From Icerya purchasi (taxonomy: Eukaryota; Arthropoda; Insecta; Hemiptera; Monophlebidae), in assembly GCA_039619475.1 (NCBI GenBank), contig CM077115.1, positions 515,550,815 through 515,614,814 on the forward strand: a stretch of DNA of 64,000 bases, written 5' to 3'. The notes below the pieces were generated by a model that saw nothing but the letters and a program-made list of their open reading frames with translations, did not search any database and was not told the DNA's origin. Below are positions 33,085-45,490 of this stretch, in pieces. The position numbers were made by a program, and so were the translations under genes. The number at the start of each line of letters is the position of its first letter. Within the stretch, counting starts at the first letter, position 1.

Positions 33085-34036
33085 CTCTTTTCCTGCTCAT
33101 GTACTGATCTTTACTGATGGTTCTAGGAGCGAGGACGGCGTGAGTGGTGCGTTTCCTGTCCCGTCGCTTCGGCATTCTGAGTCCTTCCTTCCTTCAGCAC
33201 TATTTTTTCTGTTGAGTTGATATCGATATTCTTCAGGCTATCTCTTTTATTTCCCCTTTAAGCGATCTTTTCCAATTCCTCATTATTTCGGACTCTAAAG
33301 GCAAGCCCTATCTTCTCCTCCTTCACATTCCTTTTGATAGTATTATTCTCTCAATTCGTTCTCTTACGTCTACTCTGCAGTCATCCCGCTCTATTCTTAT
33401 TGATTTTTTATAAGTCCCCAGTCATTCCGGAATTGATGGCAATGACGCAGCCGATTCTTTGGTTCGTCCTGCTGGTCGCCTTGATTCATTCCTCAACCAT
33501 TTCCCTTCTTCAGACCTTATCAACTTCCAATCATGCTCTTTGGCCGGATATTTATTATTTATCCTTCCCTATTTTCTAATCGTCATTCGCATTGCCGTTT
33601 TATTTAGCCGATTCCTCTATCTTGGTTCCATTCTATTCCTTTCGGTCGTTTCTATTGTCTCCCTAATTCGTCTCCAAATCATTGTCTACTCCCCTCCTCT
33701 CGCTTTCGATTTTCTCTGTCGCCTTCTCCTTATTGTTCTCTTCACGATTGTGATCCTCTTCCCGTATATATGTGATGCTGATCACATTTTCTTCTTCGAG
33801 TGTCCCGCTCTTCGTAATGAACGCTCCACTTTAAAACGGCCAACTCTTGTCATTAGGTCTCCCTACTCCCTATAACTCTTCCTTTATCCTCTTCTTTCCT
33901 CTTCATCTTCTGTGGTGTCCGCACTGCTGTCCTTTGTTGCGTCCATTTCGGACCGCCTAGTTATTTAATTTTTTAGCTTAGTATTTCCTGTTGTTGGGTC
34001 AATGCCGCTGGCGCGCCCACAAAAAAAAAAAAAAAA
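33085..34036 (+). pseudogene. RNase H-bearing non-LTR retrotransposon, second copy
   Basis: Plus-strand frames give FTDGSRSEDG at 33,110 (first RNase H Asp block), then SPQSFRN at 33,415-33,435, a shifted remnant of the PGHSGIxGN block. At 33,760-33,810 comes DADHIFFFECPAL, the Cys/His C-terminus shared with the copy at 26,870. The 3' end has GTTGGGTCAATGCC and GCGCGCCCAC before a poly-A tail at 34,020-34,036. 5' truncated and frameshifted. Confidence 0.85.
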
Positions 34037-34059
34037 AGGAAAAAAAAATCTCGTTGAAA

Positions 34060-35985
34060 AAATATATACGTATGTGTAATTTTCTCATTACGACTTATTA
34101 AAAATAAAAATAATCACTCGTAATAAATACTTCAATCGACTGTTTAGTACAAAACATCAACTTCCAGAACAAACGGGAGTTTCGCTTGTCACAGTAAGCT
34201 TTCCAGCTGTCAAGCAAAAAGTTTCACAGCATACGGTAAACCAGAGTTGACAACTTTAAGAACGGAGGTAGTAATAATCTTAGACACTCGGCAAACGCCT
34301 TAGCGAATAAATCAAAGAATGTCGCTAGCCGACCTATCGCTTGCTCTGTGTTCTCGTGTATGTTTTTACAGTTTAGAGCGGCTAGCGTAAAGTGTTTAAA
34401 AGAAACCCAACAAAGCATGATTTTACATGATTTAATTCTGAAGCAAAACTTACTAATTACTAATCCGCGTTGCATTGTGTCACACCGCTATATCGCACTG
34501 TTATACATACTTTTATTCATATTAACGTTTTCTGAATTACATCGTTATACTAGCAAAAGAAAAGTACTTGCTCGATTATTTTTATTCAGAAGCAAATTCG
34601 GTTACAAAGGCACTGTTGGTCATCCAGCCGCATTTTCCTTATTTTGTTACCATTGTTCCAACTTTCGCTATTTAATGGAAACGTATCCGGCCAAAACTCA
34701 TTTTCATATCGCCTATTCGTTTACTAATTTTCTTTCAATTTACTTTCTTATTTTACAATTTTTTTTTCTTTTTTCTTTCTTTTTTGGACTATCTGTTTCT
34801 CTTTTAACAGTGTTTGCGAAAGAAGGACGGTAATCTGCGGAAAAATGACTTGCGAGCGAATAATAAGTGGGCGTTTTAAATTTCCAGGGGTACTTTTACA
34901 GGATTTATTTTTATACGCAACGCTAAAGGATAAACAAGCCAGAGTGAAGAAAATTTTAACGGCTGACATAGCCGGCAAATGTTAGTCATTTTGAGTTCAA
35001 CCTCAAAATTCCACCGCATAAACACTATTGTAATACATCAAATGCGGTTTACGAAAAAAACGTAAATAAACCAATGAAAATAACGATAGAGATAATGTAA
35101 TATAAATAGAGATATAATATTTAAAGATGGATCAGAGTGATTAGATGTCGACCAACCTATTGCCGAATGTAAAAGTTGATGAACAAAACGGCCGCATAGG
35201 GCCGTATTGGCTAGATGGTAGATGTGATACATCGAAATAGTAATCGTAATATAGGGAAATATAATGTGACCCGGATATAGAACTTTTAGAGGTGGAAGAA
35301 TAATTTTCACCCGTAACCAGATAATCTCGATCGGCCTACGAAAGAATCTGTTTGTCTGATTTCGCTTCAGACTTCCTAAAAAGAAGTTTCACGAAAGATT
35401 GTAAACAGTCAGAAAGGTCAATTAAATAGTTCAAAATTCGTGTTCATATCGGAGAAGAGCATACTTGATTCTTAAAACGCGATCAAACTGTGATTTTTCA
35501 CCATCCGATGCAATGCTACAGAACTGCGGCGATGACCTCTACCATTTGAACAACATTAATACCAAGTCATCCTAAATATAATATCATTACGTATTTTACA
35601 ATTTTATTTTTATTTTCATCAATACAAAATATTTATATCCCCGAATTTTTAACGTCTTTAGAGTATATATTTTTAATGTTTTTATTTAATCGGACTTTTG
35701 ATGCATATAGATTTACTAAATATGTTTGTTGGTGCTCCCATTTATCGACCAAAGTTTAATCCATTGAACACAATCGAACGACTTTGTGTAGGCCATAAAA
35801 CATAGTATACCATTTCAACACTGTATTCACGTGCTCCTGTACTTGTATTAACTATCCTTTTTAATATATGTATTACGTAATAGAGTAATCGCATAAGATG
35901 CATGTGTGTGTGTATGTGCAGTCTGAATTAACTAATGATGAAACTTTTTATTATACGTGTCGCCAAAGCAAACACATATTAAGAG
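34060..35985. other. Unassigned AT-rich DNA
   Basis: No recognised gene. The 161-codon plus-strand frame at 34,348-34,833 begins at GTG, is Phe/Leu-rich and has a low-complexity Phe-rich end over a T-rich tract. I do not regard it as a gene. The minus frames at 34,224-34,475 and 35,038-35,310 have no motif. Confidence 0.4.
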
Positions 35986-35987
35986 TG

Positions 35988-36140
35988 ACATTTTTTTTTC
36001 TTTTTTTCTTTTTTTTTTTTTAATTGGGTTCGTCGAAAAAGATATATTGGCCCAAGAAGAGAGGGGAAAAGATGAGAAGCGGAATCCAGATATTTATGCG
36101 ATTAGATATGGAGGAAGGGTGACAATATCAATTATGATAA
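35988..36140 (-). mobile_element. 3' terminal stub of the RNase H-type retrotransposon family
   Basis: Poly-T at 35,990-36,022 (the tail), then the complement of ...TTGGGCCAATATATC...GACGAACCCA. These are the same terminal words as at 27,745-27,780. Only about 130 bp is left, so it is a very short 5'-truncated copy. Confidence 0.7.
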
Positions 36141-36582
36141 AAAAAAAAAAAAAAAAAGCAAAAGATTAATAATAATAAATCAAACTAAGTCGGCCGATAT
36201 GGCATCTCCAGGTTAGTAATATGTTAGTGTTATTATACGCATTTGGATCATTATTGACACACATGATTCGCGACAAAAGTGTTGTTAAGCAGAATGAAAT
36301 TTTTTAGGATTTGGGACACAGTCTCGACTACCGCGCTTGCCTAGATTATTACTTGTGTCCTGGGGGGATATATTGTAGATTTTCAACATTTAAGCTATTC
36401 GGCGCAATTATAAATTAAAAACGTTATAAATGATCGATGAAAAACAGTAATTTTTCTACTCACATCGATATAAAATGGTTGACAGGAGATATTGCTGAGT
36501 TTTATTATGGTCTAAGCTTACTTGAAATAGTTTAATTAAAAATTTGGAAATTTAATATATATCACGGAGTAATAAGAAAATA
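36141..36582. other. Unassigned AT-rich DNA
   Basis: Starts with a poly-A run. Nothing recognised. Confidence 0.5.
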
Positions 36583-37510
36583 CGAAGGGCATTTCAAAAG
36601 TAATGCACACGACGTTCTCGCGCAGTCTGCATGCATATTTAGGAGGGGGAAACAGAAGGGACGTATACTATGAAGTTTTGTCAATACGGCAATACTGTGA
36701 TTGGTTTCGAGTGAATTGTGCGCGCGTACACAAACGTGTTCTTGTAATGATGGAAGACCGTTCGGGTCGCGCTACAAATCTGGAAAAGCGATCGTATATG
36801 AAAATCGAAATTTTCCTGGTCGTTGGACTACAGACGTTCATTCTGCATTTGAAGAAGTACATGTGGCAGTGAAACCATGGGGACTCTGTATCGGTATTTC
36901 TCGCTGGGCAAAAAAATTTAAAGAAGGCTGCTGGTCTGTTGACGATGACTGGTCGTCCAAGAACTTGGCACGACTACACAAACATCGCTATAGTAGCAAT
37001 ATTGATCGATAAAGATCGCCGTATGATGCGCGAAGAGATAGGGGTCATATATATAGCTGGCATCGAAAACTAGTCGGCCACCAGCACTAAAAATCCGAAA
37101 ATTTCGTTCATCACTGCTAAGGATTCTGTTCTCTTGTATGATAATGCACGCCCTCATACGATGAAATTCGAGAAATTTTTGTCGAATATGGCTAGGAATT
37201 GTCACCACGTCTACCCTATTTGTGCCGGATATGGCTCCTTGTGATTATGACCACCCCTATTTTGCAAACTCACGATATGACGAATCGGTTTTACGGATTT
37301 AGAGGTCTTAAATAGTGCTGTGACACGACGGATTCGTGAACTAAACTTCAAAGGCCTCCTCCTAGAGGGCATCCAGAACCTGACGCTGGGAACGTACTAT
37401 TGAGGAGGAGGATGATTATATTGAAAGATTATATAATATTTTTATATGATACTTTGTCAAATAAGATTTTTTTTTTTTTTGTGTGTATTACTTTTGAAAT
37501 GTCCTCTACG
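36583..37510 (+). mobile_element. Internally deleted, decayed mariner-like element
   Basis: Terminal repeats are GGCATTTCAAAAGTAATGCA on the left (from 36,588) and GGACATTTCAAAAGTAATAC on the right (reverse complement, ending about 37,505). TA lies close to both ends. The plus strand carries broken mariner transposase blocks: an HTH-region remnant with KEGCWSVDDDW at 36,920-36,950, then VLLYDNARPHT at 37,130-37,160, the second catalytic Asp block. The third is not readable. The ~930-bp length is shorter than a full mariner, and stops are numerous. Its ends differ from the copy at 5996, so it is another lineage. Confidence 0.8.
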
Positions 37511-38280
37511 TATATATGTAATACACTACAAGTAACTGTTTTTTTGTTTTTTTTTTACCATATTGACTTTTGTAATATTTTACAAAACATAAAAAAAATG
37601 TTCAATCAAATCGAACGACAGCTTCATCTAGCTTACAATCAGTCTAAAATGTGCTTACCGTCAAACACACCAGCAGCGCAGAATATGTAAAATTGTCCCG
37701 TATACGAACTGTATGTTTAGCATAGTGCGAGATATTAATCTTGTGTTTGGACATGGGAATTCAAAGTTGAAAATTTTAGTTTTCAACATTGAAATTATTT
37801 TTCGTTCCTGTCAGATTTTACTACAATATATATTTACGAAATTAGCGGAAAAATGCGTCTAAAATTTATTTATTTGGCTTTCGCTTGAGCGGTTTAGTAT
37901 TTTCGTATTCCCACGAGATGAAATTCTTCAACGGACCCGGAAAGACGTCTTGGAATTTATTTCGGTGAAAAAACCAACAGGAAATGTGCTGAAGGGAAAC
38001 ATGTGCAAAGAGATTATTTCTTTCAAGAAAAACGGATCCTGATTACGGAAGACACGTTAAAGAAAAAATGAAAAAAAAGAAAAAAAACCCGGCAAAACTA
38101 CAAGACAATTTGATAAAATGCGCAACATATACGGATAACAATGAACTTCCCCGGCAGCCATTGGGAGATAAATTATTCTCATCGTGACAGCTATGTTCGG
38201 TTTCTCGCACTTGCACGGGTGTAAGTCATTAAAGGAACAGGAAAATTCTGCTCTTTGCAGGAAAATGAGTGAAATGCGTG
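37511..38280. other. Unassigned AT-rich DNA
   Basis: No gene or element recognised. Confidence 0.5.
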
Positions 38281-38412
38281 CGAAAATAAAAATAAAAATA
38301 TAAATATAAATAAAAATATAAATAAAAATATAAATATAAATAAAAATATAAATAAAAATATAAATATAAATAAAAATATAGATATAAATAAAAATATAAA
38401 TAAAAATAAAAA
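38281..38412. repeat. AT minisatellite, ~30-bp unit
   Basis: Alternating AAATAA / AAATAT steps with a higher-order period of about 30 bp (AAAAATATAAATAAAAATAT plus ten more), about four units. The minus-strand FLFIFIF frames are its translation. Confidence 0.9.
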
Positions 38413-39255
38413 AAAGGGAAGAAGAACAGGTGAAGAAATTTCATACATTTTATTCATTTAAGTTTTTTCTTTTTCCTTTCACTTCCTGAGCGAACTAGAA
38501 ACCTACTACACGTTTAATTAGAGCCGATTCTTCTCAAAAATACCCCATCGTAATGTTTAAAAATCATTGTCTATAAAGAATTTTTTCCTAATTGAGCTAC
38601 TGTAAATATATATATATATCGAAGGATATAATTATAATAACAGTTTAATTGGATAGTTTAAAAATAAATTAATAATAAAAATATTATAAATAGCGGTCGA
38701 TATTGATAATCTTTAGCATCGTATTTTACCGGGAAATCGGCTGTCGCTGCCGGTGAAATATGCTTTCTTTTAAACGAGCATATTTGTAATTTTTAAGTCA
38801 AAAGCCCTTTGAAAAGTTATAAACATAATGACCAAAAATATTAGATCACATTCTTTTTGGGAATCATCTTCATTGCTAAAAAAGGAGTAATAATAAAAAT
38901 TGCATTAGTTACGATGAGGACAGTATACTTTTTTTTTTTTTTTTTTTTGTAAATATATCGATATTTATTAATATTTACACATTTCCTCGTCAAGCTATAT
39001 TATTGACGAGTTTTCTTACGTGTAAATAGACACTATAATAATACTTATATACTATATACATACTTATCACCGCGGAAATCATTTTATTACATAAATTAAT
39101 CCTATTTTTCCCCTTATTTCTAACTTATCCTATAACTAATACCTATTATTATTATTATCATTTTTTATTTATTTATTTTATCCCGTCCCTTTTCCTTTTT
39201 TCCTTCCCCCTTTTTTTTACTTTTATTTATCACTATTTACCCCTTCTCTTATTTC
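38413..39255. other. Unassigned AT-rich DNA
   Basis: A poly-T tract at about 38,931-38,948; otherwise nothing recognised. Confidence 0.5.
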
Positions 39256-39960
39256 ATGCTTATCCTATTGGGGAAAATAAATAAACCGCAAATAAAATGT
39301 TCGAAAATTAATAGCAAAAATCATAAAAGAGAAATTATTATTATTAAATATATTTCATTTAATGACGCTCGACTACTGAGAGCGGTCATTGGCGTCTATG
39401 ATACAGCAGGGAAATTGAAGTTCCACGGATATGAAAACGATGAAAAAGTAAATATTATTACATATTAATATTAATTTGAGTAAATTTGCGATTCTTTAAA
39501 AAATTTAGTAAATTCTGAGTTATGTCCTCTTTGTGTCCTGTAACACACTTCACATCTATGCCGAGATCGGCAATTGACGCCAACTCCCTCTTTGATGATC
39601 GAATATTTGGCATTCAGTGAGATTATATGTTCTATCGTTGGAGCGAAGGGCTGACAGAAAGAACACCTGCGTTGAAAGTGAAATAATTAAAAAAGAGGAA
39701 TGCGTGTACTTATTCAGAAAAATAACGGGAATTGAAGGAAAAAATAACAACAGAACACGAGAGCTGAGCAAAAAAATATACGTACGAACTGCCGTTATCC
39801 AGAACAAAGATGAGGGAGCAAACAGACAGATATACTATAGCTCCCTTCAGATGTTTAAGGAAATGACGATAATACAGGAGGAAAACGAAAAAGAAAAATA
39901 ACGCAATGATTTCAGAAAGAAGGAAATGTAAAAACAAATAATAAACATAAGAGAAAATGC
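39256..39960 (+). pseudogene. Unrecognised degenerate coding region
   Basis: Two plus-strand open frames separated by stops: 39,256-39,468, and 39,617-39,901 with charged, helix-forming text such as RTRELSKKIYVRTAVIQNKD and QMFKEMTIIQEENEKEK. Between them an LCPLCVL-like Cys pair is readable. Composition is protein-like and unlike the flanking T-rich DNA. It may be the C-terminal part of a retroelement polyprotein, but I cannot name it. Confidence 0.25.
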
Positions 39961-39974
39961 GCAAGGAAACAGTG

Positions 39975-40460
39975 TGTAATGTAAGGGGCGCTTTACCCCC
40001 TTTAAGGGTGAAATCCATGAAAACGCCGAAACACGTTAATTTTATTTTTAAATTTTGTGTGTGAAAAAAAAAGTTGTCTTATTTTATTACGTTATTTTAT
40101 AATTTTTTATTCCACAATTATGAGTAAAAAAAAAAAAAAGGTGTTTTCACCCGCTAGAAAATAGGGGACGTAACTCCACTGCTTAACGGTGGATTACTTG
40201 TCCTTTGCACGAGAAATAATTTCCGATTTGTTTCATAAAAAAAAAAAAATATAGAGTCGAAGACGAGATATTTAGGAAAAACGATTTTCGGGGGATAAAC
40301 TTTAAGGGCGGTTTTCACCCCTTGAAACTGCATATAGGCCGATGAAAAAAAAACAAAAAAAACGCGTATCTGATACTTTTTTTTTTTTTTTTTTTTAATA
40401 CTTTACAACATATCAAAATTTCATCAAAATCGGCGTCTGACACAACTGGTGTACTTTCCT
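39975..40460. repeat. Repeat with palindromic CCCC-TT-AAGGGG modules
   Basis: Modules GGGCGCTTTACCCCCTTTAA and TAAGGGCGGTTTTCACCCCT occur about 310 bp apart, with GTGTTTTCACCCGCTAG between them and A/T homopolymers. The end has AAATTTCATCAAAATCGGCG, similar to the 3' module near 24,545. Satellite-like, not coding. Confidence 0.5.
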
Positions 40461-42135
40461 TGTAAGAAGAAATTTACAATATAATATTGAATGCGAACGA
40501 CAATGTAAAACAACTACGAAAGAAACAAATTTATCGTGTATAATTATTATTACATATTTCTAACGTGTAATTTACGTGTGAACGGTAGAACATTTACACT
40601 GGATGATTTCACTGTATTAGTTGCTAATTTTCGTTTACCTGAGACGAGTTAATCCATCTAACAAAAGATACCAATGTTGATTAAAACATAGCAGAATGTG
40701 ATCTTAATATATCGACCATACTTCGTATTTAGAACTTTAAATATAACGCACTAATAACGAGTTTGGTTTGTACTGCGGTAAAAAGATTATTAATTCCCTG
40801 AGGTATTATTATACATGTGATAAAGTTAATTACATTGTTACGTAAAGTGAAATATTACAAGAACGTCAACTGGAGTTTTGCCTAACCAGTGGGTAATTTA
40901 AAATTACAAAAAAAAACAAAAAAACACTAACGAATGTTTAATTCGATGTCTGCCAAATACCTCTACCGATGATAGGAGAGTCCAAACTTAAAATAATACA
41001 AAGTAATTACAATGACGTTTCGGTAAATAATATGGAGATTCTGTATTAATGGGAGATAGTGTTTGGACAGTGAAACCGCAGCGGCTGCGTTCGAAATCCA
41101 AAGGATGAAGAATGAGATACCAGAGGAGCAGTTCTGAAATAAGTCAAATAAAGAGTGAACGGTAGAGAGAGCCCCTATTGAACCTGTCGAATTAATAGAG
41201 GGGAAAAAGTAGTGAGAATGGAAAAAACACGACTGAAATCGAGAACTCGGCAGACTGATCAAGGACAGTTCAGGTGGAGGCGCTGTGTAAGTTCAATTAA
41301 ATTTTCAAGTAATTCGCAGCTAACGGAAAGACATGAGGCGGCGTGATTGTCTCGCGGCAAATGTAGGCTACCGTTATAATCCGATTGTTAAAGTATGACA
41401 CGATGTATTATGAAAAGAAAAATCGATAAGAACGAACGTAACAGAGCACAATGGAAGAATAAAGAACAAAAGCGAAATGGCCGCGTTGTTGAACTAGTGT
41501 GCAGCATCGGCAGAGTGGCCAGCCGTCACCTGCATATAATGCTAATTTATGTAATGGAAAATGCAAAAAGCGGACAAAAACAAGAAACACGCCATTCTCC
41601 GGCTCTAATCGTTCGCCACCGCAACTTTCAGCACTCACTCGTGCAAATACAAACAAGCTCACCCTTTTACACGTCTCGCTGCTTCCGATCAATTAACTCA
41701 TTCGATATCCGTCCTCCGGAAAGAGAAAAAACACTTTCAAGCAATTCGTACGTCCTTTGGCTAGTTGCACGATGATGATCTACCTTTTCACCTTTTTTTC
41801 TTTTTTCTTTTTTTATAAATAATACCTTCGCATAAACACGATTTAACGTTGTAAATACCTAACACATCGCATTAAGAATATAAGTATGTCGGAATTTTCA
41901 TTTTTTAAAAATACCACACCATTTGTCATGAGAGCATTGCCAACCGTCAATCGTATTTCTCATACCATTCTGGTCATCACGGCACATCCTATAATGCCTA
42001 GACAATTTTTGAACTACAGTTTGCCCGATTTAATACAATTTTTTCGAGCGCACGTAACAAATTATTCACCTGTATTATTAATATTTCCTCTTCAATTGCC
42101 TTTTTTTTCTTCGTCTTCAGAGAATGTTCGTTTTT
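40461..42135. other. Unassigned DNA, includes a GC-richer patch
   Basis: Nothing firmly recognised. The patch at 41,390-41,780 has an ATG-started 126-codon plus frame (41,395-41,775) overlapping a 94-codon minus frame. Neither shows a motif, and coding on either strand is unproven. The minus frame at 40,963-41,262 is also unidentified. Confidence 0.35.
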
Positions 42136-42139
42136 TTTA

Positions 42140-42298
42140 TATGTTTTTTTTTAAATGGGTTTGTCAACATGGACAATGGCCCAAGAACAGCGGAACAGAG
42201 AGGAAAGAGAGACTCAGATCCTTAGACGATCAGAGATAGCCGACAGCAGAAAGGAATCAAGAGCCAGAATAACCGAAGGAGAAGGAAGGGAGAGAATT
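42140..42298 (-). mobile_element. 3' terminal stub of the RNase H-type retrotransposon family
   Basis: Starts with a poly-T tract (42,130-42,153). The complement of the 27.7-kb 3' end follows: CTTGGGCCATTGTCCATG and GACAAACCCA, then the antisense of the last ~35 codons. Similarity to 27,620-27,790 is obvious by eye, and the copy ends at about 42,298. 5' truncated. Confidence 0.85.
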
Positions 42299-42365
42299 TT
42301 TTTCACGTTTAATTCCTTTCCAAATTATCTATCATCTCTTACATAACGCAGGTTTGTTCGATATA

Positions 42366-43433
42366 GGAGGTCTGTTTAAAAATAAGGGGACTTTTTTATT
42401 TTCCAAGAAAAATTATTCATCAATTTTTGTTCCTTTCAAAGTAACTCCCCTCAGATATAATACACTCGTGTTAGTATTTTTTTTTTTTTGCAATCCTCGA
42501 AGCACTTCGGATATGTGCTTTTTGGTGTATGGCTTTGAGCTCTTCCAACGATGCGGTCTTTATCTCCTCAATCGTGCCAATCCTCCGTTCTTTCGTGGGT
42601 TTTTTCAGAATAAGAAAAAGTCGCAAGGGGACAAGTTCCGGTGATGTTGTTTTTGGTCAAAAAATCACGAACAAGCAACGATGTGTGAGCAGAGTAGTTG
42701 CATTATCGAGATGCGAAAGCCACGACGAATTGTTTTTCCACAAATTCGGGCGTTTTCTTCGTATTTCTTCAGGAAAACATGATTTCAAGGTAACATTCCT
42801 TATTGGCCGTACGCGACCTTCTGGCAAGAACTCATGATGCACCACCAAGCCATTGTAATCGAAAAAAACAGTGTGCGCAAAACCTTTACATTAGACCGAA
42901 CTTTTTTTCGGTCTTGGCTCTTCTTTCCATTGGGATGATTTTGGTTTCGACATCATAACCATATATTTCGTTAATGACCTTTTTAAGTAAATCCGGATCG
43001 TTGTTGACGTCATTCAACAGTTCCGATCCTCACGCGACGGTTCTTTTGGTCGAATTTAGCAATTTCGGAACAAACTTCGCTGACACACGTTTCATGCCCA
43101 AAACATGCGAAAAAATTGCATAGCATGAGCTAACCGATATGCGCCGGCATCCTCAGCACAACTTCTCTAATAGTGTGATTCGACGGTTCTCTGTAAGAAC
43201 TATTGTTCACTGCTTCAATGTTTTCATCAGTTATTGACGTGCTGCCGGCACGTCCAGGGCGAACATCGTCATTAACATCTTCTCGTCGACCTTCTGTGAA
43301 GATCACTTATAAACATTTTTTTTTTTTTGCTCAAACTAGACACTCACCAAATGCCACAGTCAACATTATTGTAAGTGCGCTAGAGCATTTAATTTTATTT
43401 TTCGCAAAAAATTTAATACAGATTCTTTGATCC

Positions 43434-43467
<34 letters not shown>

Positions 43468-43581
43468 GCAAAAAAGCACACTAAAACACGTCTAACTTTT
43501 ATAACTGTCAAACGCAAACTAAACATGCAAAACAGTTGATAGTGTCAACATATGTTGGAGGGACATGTGTAGTAAAATAAC

Positions 43582-43612
<31 letters not shown>

Positions 43613-43672
43613 AATCGAATGTACGTAGCCGGCGAAATTTAAAAAGTCACCTTATTTTTTGAACAGACCCTG
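42366..43672 (-). mobile_element. Full-length but decayed mariner element
   Basis: The left end GGAGGTCTGTTTAAAAATAA and the right end (reverse complement) CAGGGTCTGTTCAAAAAATA are imperfect inverted repeats with TA on each side (42,364-42,365; 43,673-43,674). Length is about 1.3 kb. The minus strand carries transposase blocks RPGRAGSTSITDENIEAV (about 43,265-43,210), a VVHHEFLPEG block near 42,840 and SPCDFFLF near 42,620. Stops, frameshifts and long poly-T tracts (43,320, 43,437-43,464) interrupt it. Inactive. Confidence 0.85.
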
Positions 43673-43674
43673 TA

Positions 43675-44255
43675 TTATATCGCTAGAGAACTTTACCACC
43701 CTTCTGGGGGGGGGGGATTCATCAAAAATAATGCATAATAGCATATTTAAAGGGACGAAATCTGATTTTTAAAAATTTTTGTTTGTCCATCATTTCGAAA
43801 ACAGTTCACTTTTCAACTCGATCGCACGCAGCTTAATTTGGCAACAAACAAAATTCACCGTATGTTTCCGGATAATCCAAACGCTTCCAAACCTTTAACA
43901 GAAGTCACACGTGACTTTTAAAAAATACTCTAATATTACAATCAAAAATTAAAGCAAATATAATATTCTTCGAGTGATTTTCTAATATTAGATATTTGCC
44001 ACATCGTCAACAACTCGAAATCGACACGAAATCGATATATTTCTTAAAAATTACCTCCATTTCTTGTGTGAGAAGGATTTTCTCAAAAACTATAATACAT
44101 TATCTCTCTCTAACCGAGTGTAATGGGATTCTTTTTTTTTTTCTTTAAAGAAATTATAGTTTTTACATTCGTAGTATGCTTTTTTTTTTTTGTATTATCT
44201 CCGTATTTATAACAAATTCACTCTGCACCGCAATTTACTTTTTATAGCCTTTTAT
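43675..44255. other. Unassigned AT-rich DNA
   Basis: A G-run at 43,707-43,716; otherwise nothing recognised. Confidence 0.5.
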
Positions 44256-44259
44256 TTAA

Positions 44260-45265
44260 CTCGCTTTGTCATTTTGTCTGTCTGTCATTCTGCCTGTCTG
44301 GGCGGAATCTTGCGAACGATTTTTCACCTACTTCCCGACGAATTAAAAAAATTGTCCTCTTGCCGGAATGCTTGTTATAGATGACAATACAATAATATGC
44401 AAACATCCGGGTTTCCAACTTCAAAATTAGACTCTTGCGGCGCCGAAATGGGGGGGAATTTCGGAAATGATTTTTCACCTACTTCCCCCCGATGAATTAA
44501 AAAAGTGTTATTTTGCAGAAATGCTTGTTACGGATGATAATACAATATTATGCAACGTCTGGGCTTCCAAACTTTAAAATTAGACCCTCGGAGCGCCGAA
44601 AGCTCAACATTTTGGAAAAAAATTAAAAATTTTTTTTCCCGGGCATATCATATATCGTTGGAAAAATCGCTATTTGCCGAGAACAAAACCATATTTTAGT
44701 TCTTTAATGAAACTTTCGGAGTTTACGAAAAGTTTCATTAAAGCGCGAGATCTCCTATATGTAGCCCCCTCTTTACGACGCGAGTCTTATAGCTAAAAAT
44801 TTTGAACAAGGTTTGTTAATATGCATATGCGCACGTATATTTCTTTGGTTTGGAACATGTAGGTTTCTAACTTTAAAATTAGCCTCTCGGGGCTTCGAAA
44901 GCTCGAATTTTTGGGAAAAAAAATATTTTTTTTCCGGGCATATGATATACCTGTTGGGAAAAGCGTTATTTGTCAGGAGCAAACTCGTATTTCATTTTCT
45001 TAACGAAACATTGGAAGGTTACTAAAAGTTAATAAAAGCTCCAAAAGGACGTGTAACCTCCGTTTGTGGCTCAGCTTTATAGTTAAAAATTTTGAACAAG
45101 GTTAAAAAAATGCGCATTATTGTGTATTTCTTTACTTTGGGACATTTGAGTTTTCAACTTTAAAATTGGACCACCTTTGGGGCGCTGAAAGTTTGAAAGT
45201 TTCATTTTTTTTTTTTTTCGGTCATGCGATATATCAATGAAAAGATCGCTATTAATTAAACATTG
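44260..45265 (+). repeat. Dispersed ~290-bp satellite-like repeat, cluster 2
   Basis: About four units. The landmark GCGCCGAAAGCTC and its variants sits near 44,433, 44,591, 44,884 and 45,176, with spacings of 158 (a shortened unit), 293 and 290. Each is followed by a T/A run, GGGCATATGATATA, ATCGCTATTTG, a GAGAACAAAACCATATTT-like step and ATTTTGAACAAGGTT. Same order and orientation as at 12.1-12.96 kb. Non-coding. Confidence 0.85.
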
Positions 45266-45488
45266 TGTGTTTCATATACTGAAGATTCCATATGTATTGT
45301 ATGAAAAACAAAAGACACAATATAATTGAAAGAATGCGATCCGTTATTTAATAATAACGTGTAATAAAAAATTTCTGTAAATGTCCCATAATCAAGATAT
45401 TGAATGAAATAAAGCAAAATAAAATTCTAAATTTATTGTTTTTTATTGAAATACACAGTAAAAAGTCCAGACTAAAAAATAAAGAAAA
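45266..45488. other. Unassigned AT-rich DNA
   Basis: Short spacer between the satellite cluster and the hairpin. Confidence 0.5.
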
Positions 45489-45490
45489 CA

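Noticed and set aside
34348..34833. 161-codon plus-strand open frame
   Set aside because: Begins at GTG, Phe/Leu-rich with a poly-Phe end over a T-rich tract, and no motif. Likely chance.
38191..38457. Minus-strand open frames of Phe/Leu/Ile/Tyr repeats, resembling membrane segments
   Set aside because: Pure translation of an AT minisatellite.
41395..41775. 126-codon ATG-started frame as a host gene
   Set aside because: Overlaps a comparable frame on the other strand, no motif, no splice or promoter support. Kept only as an unassigned patch.
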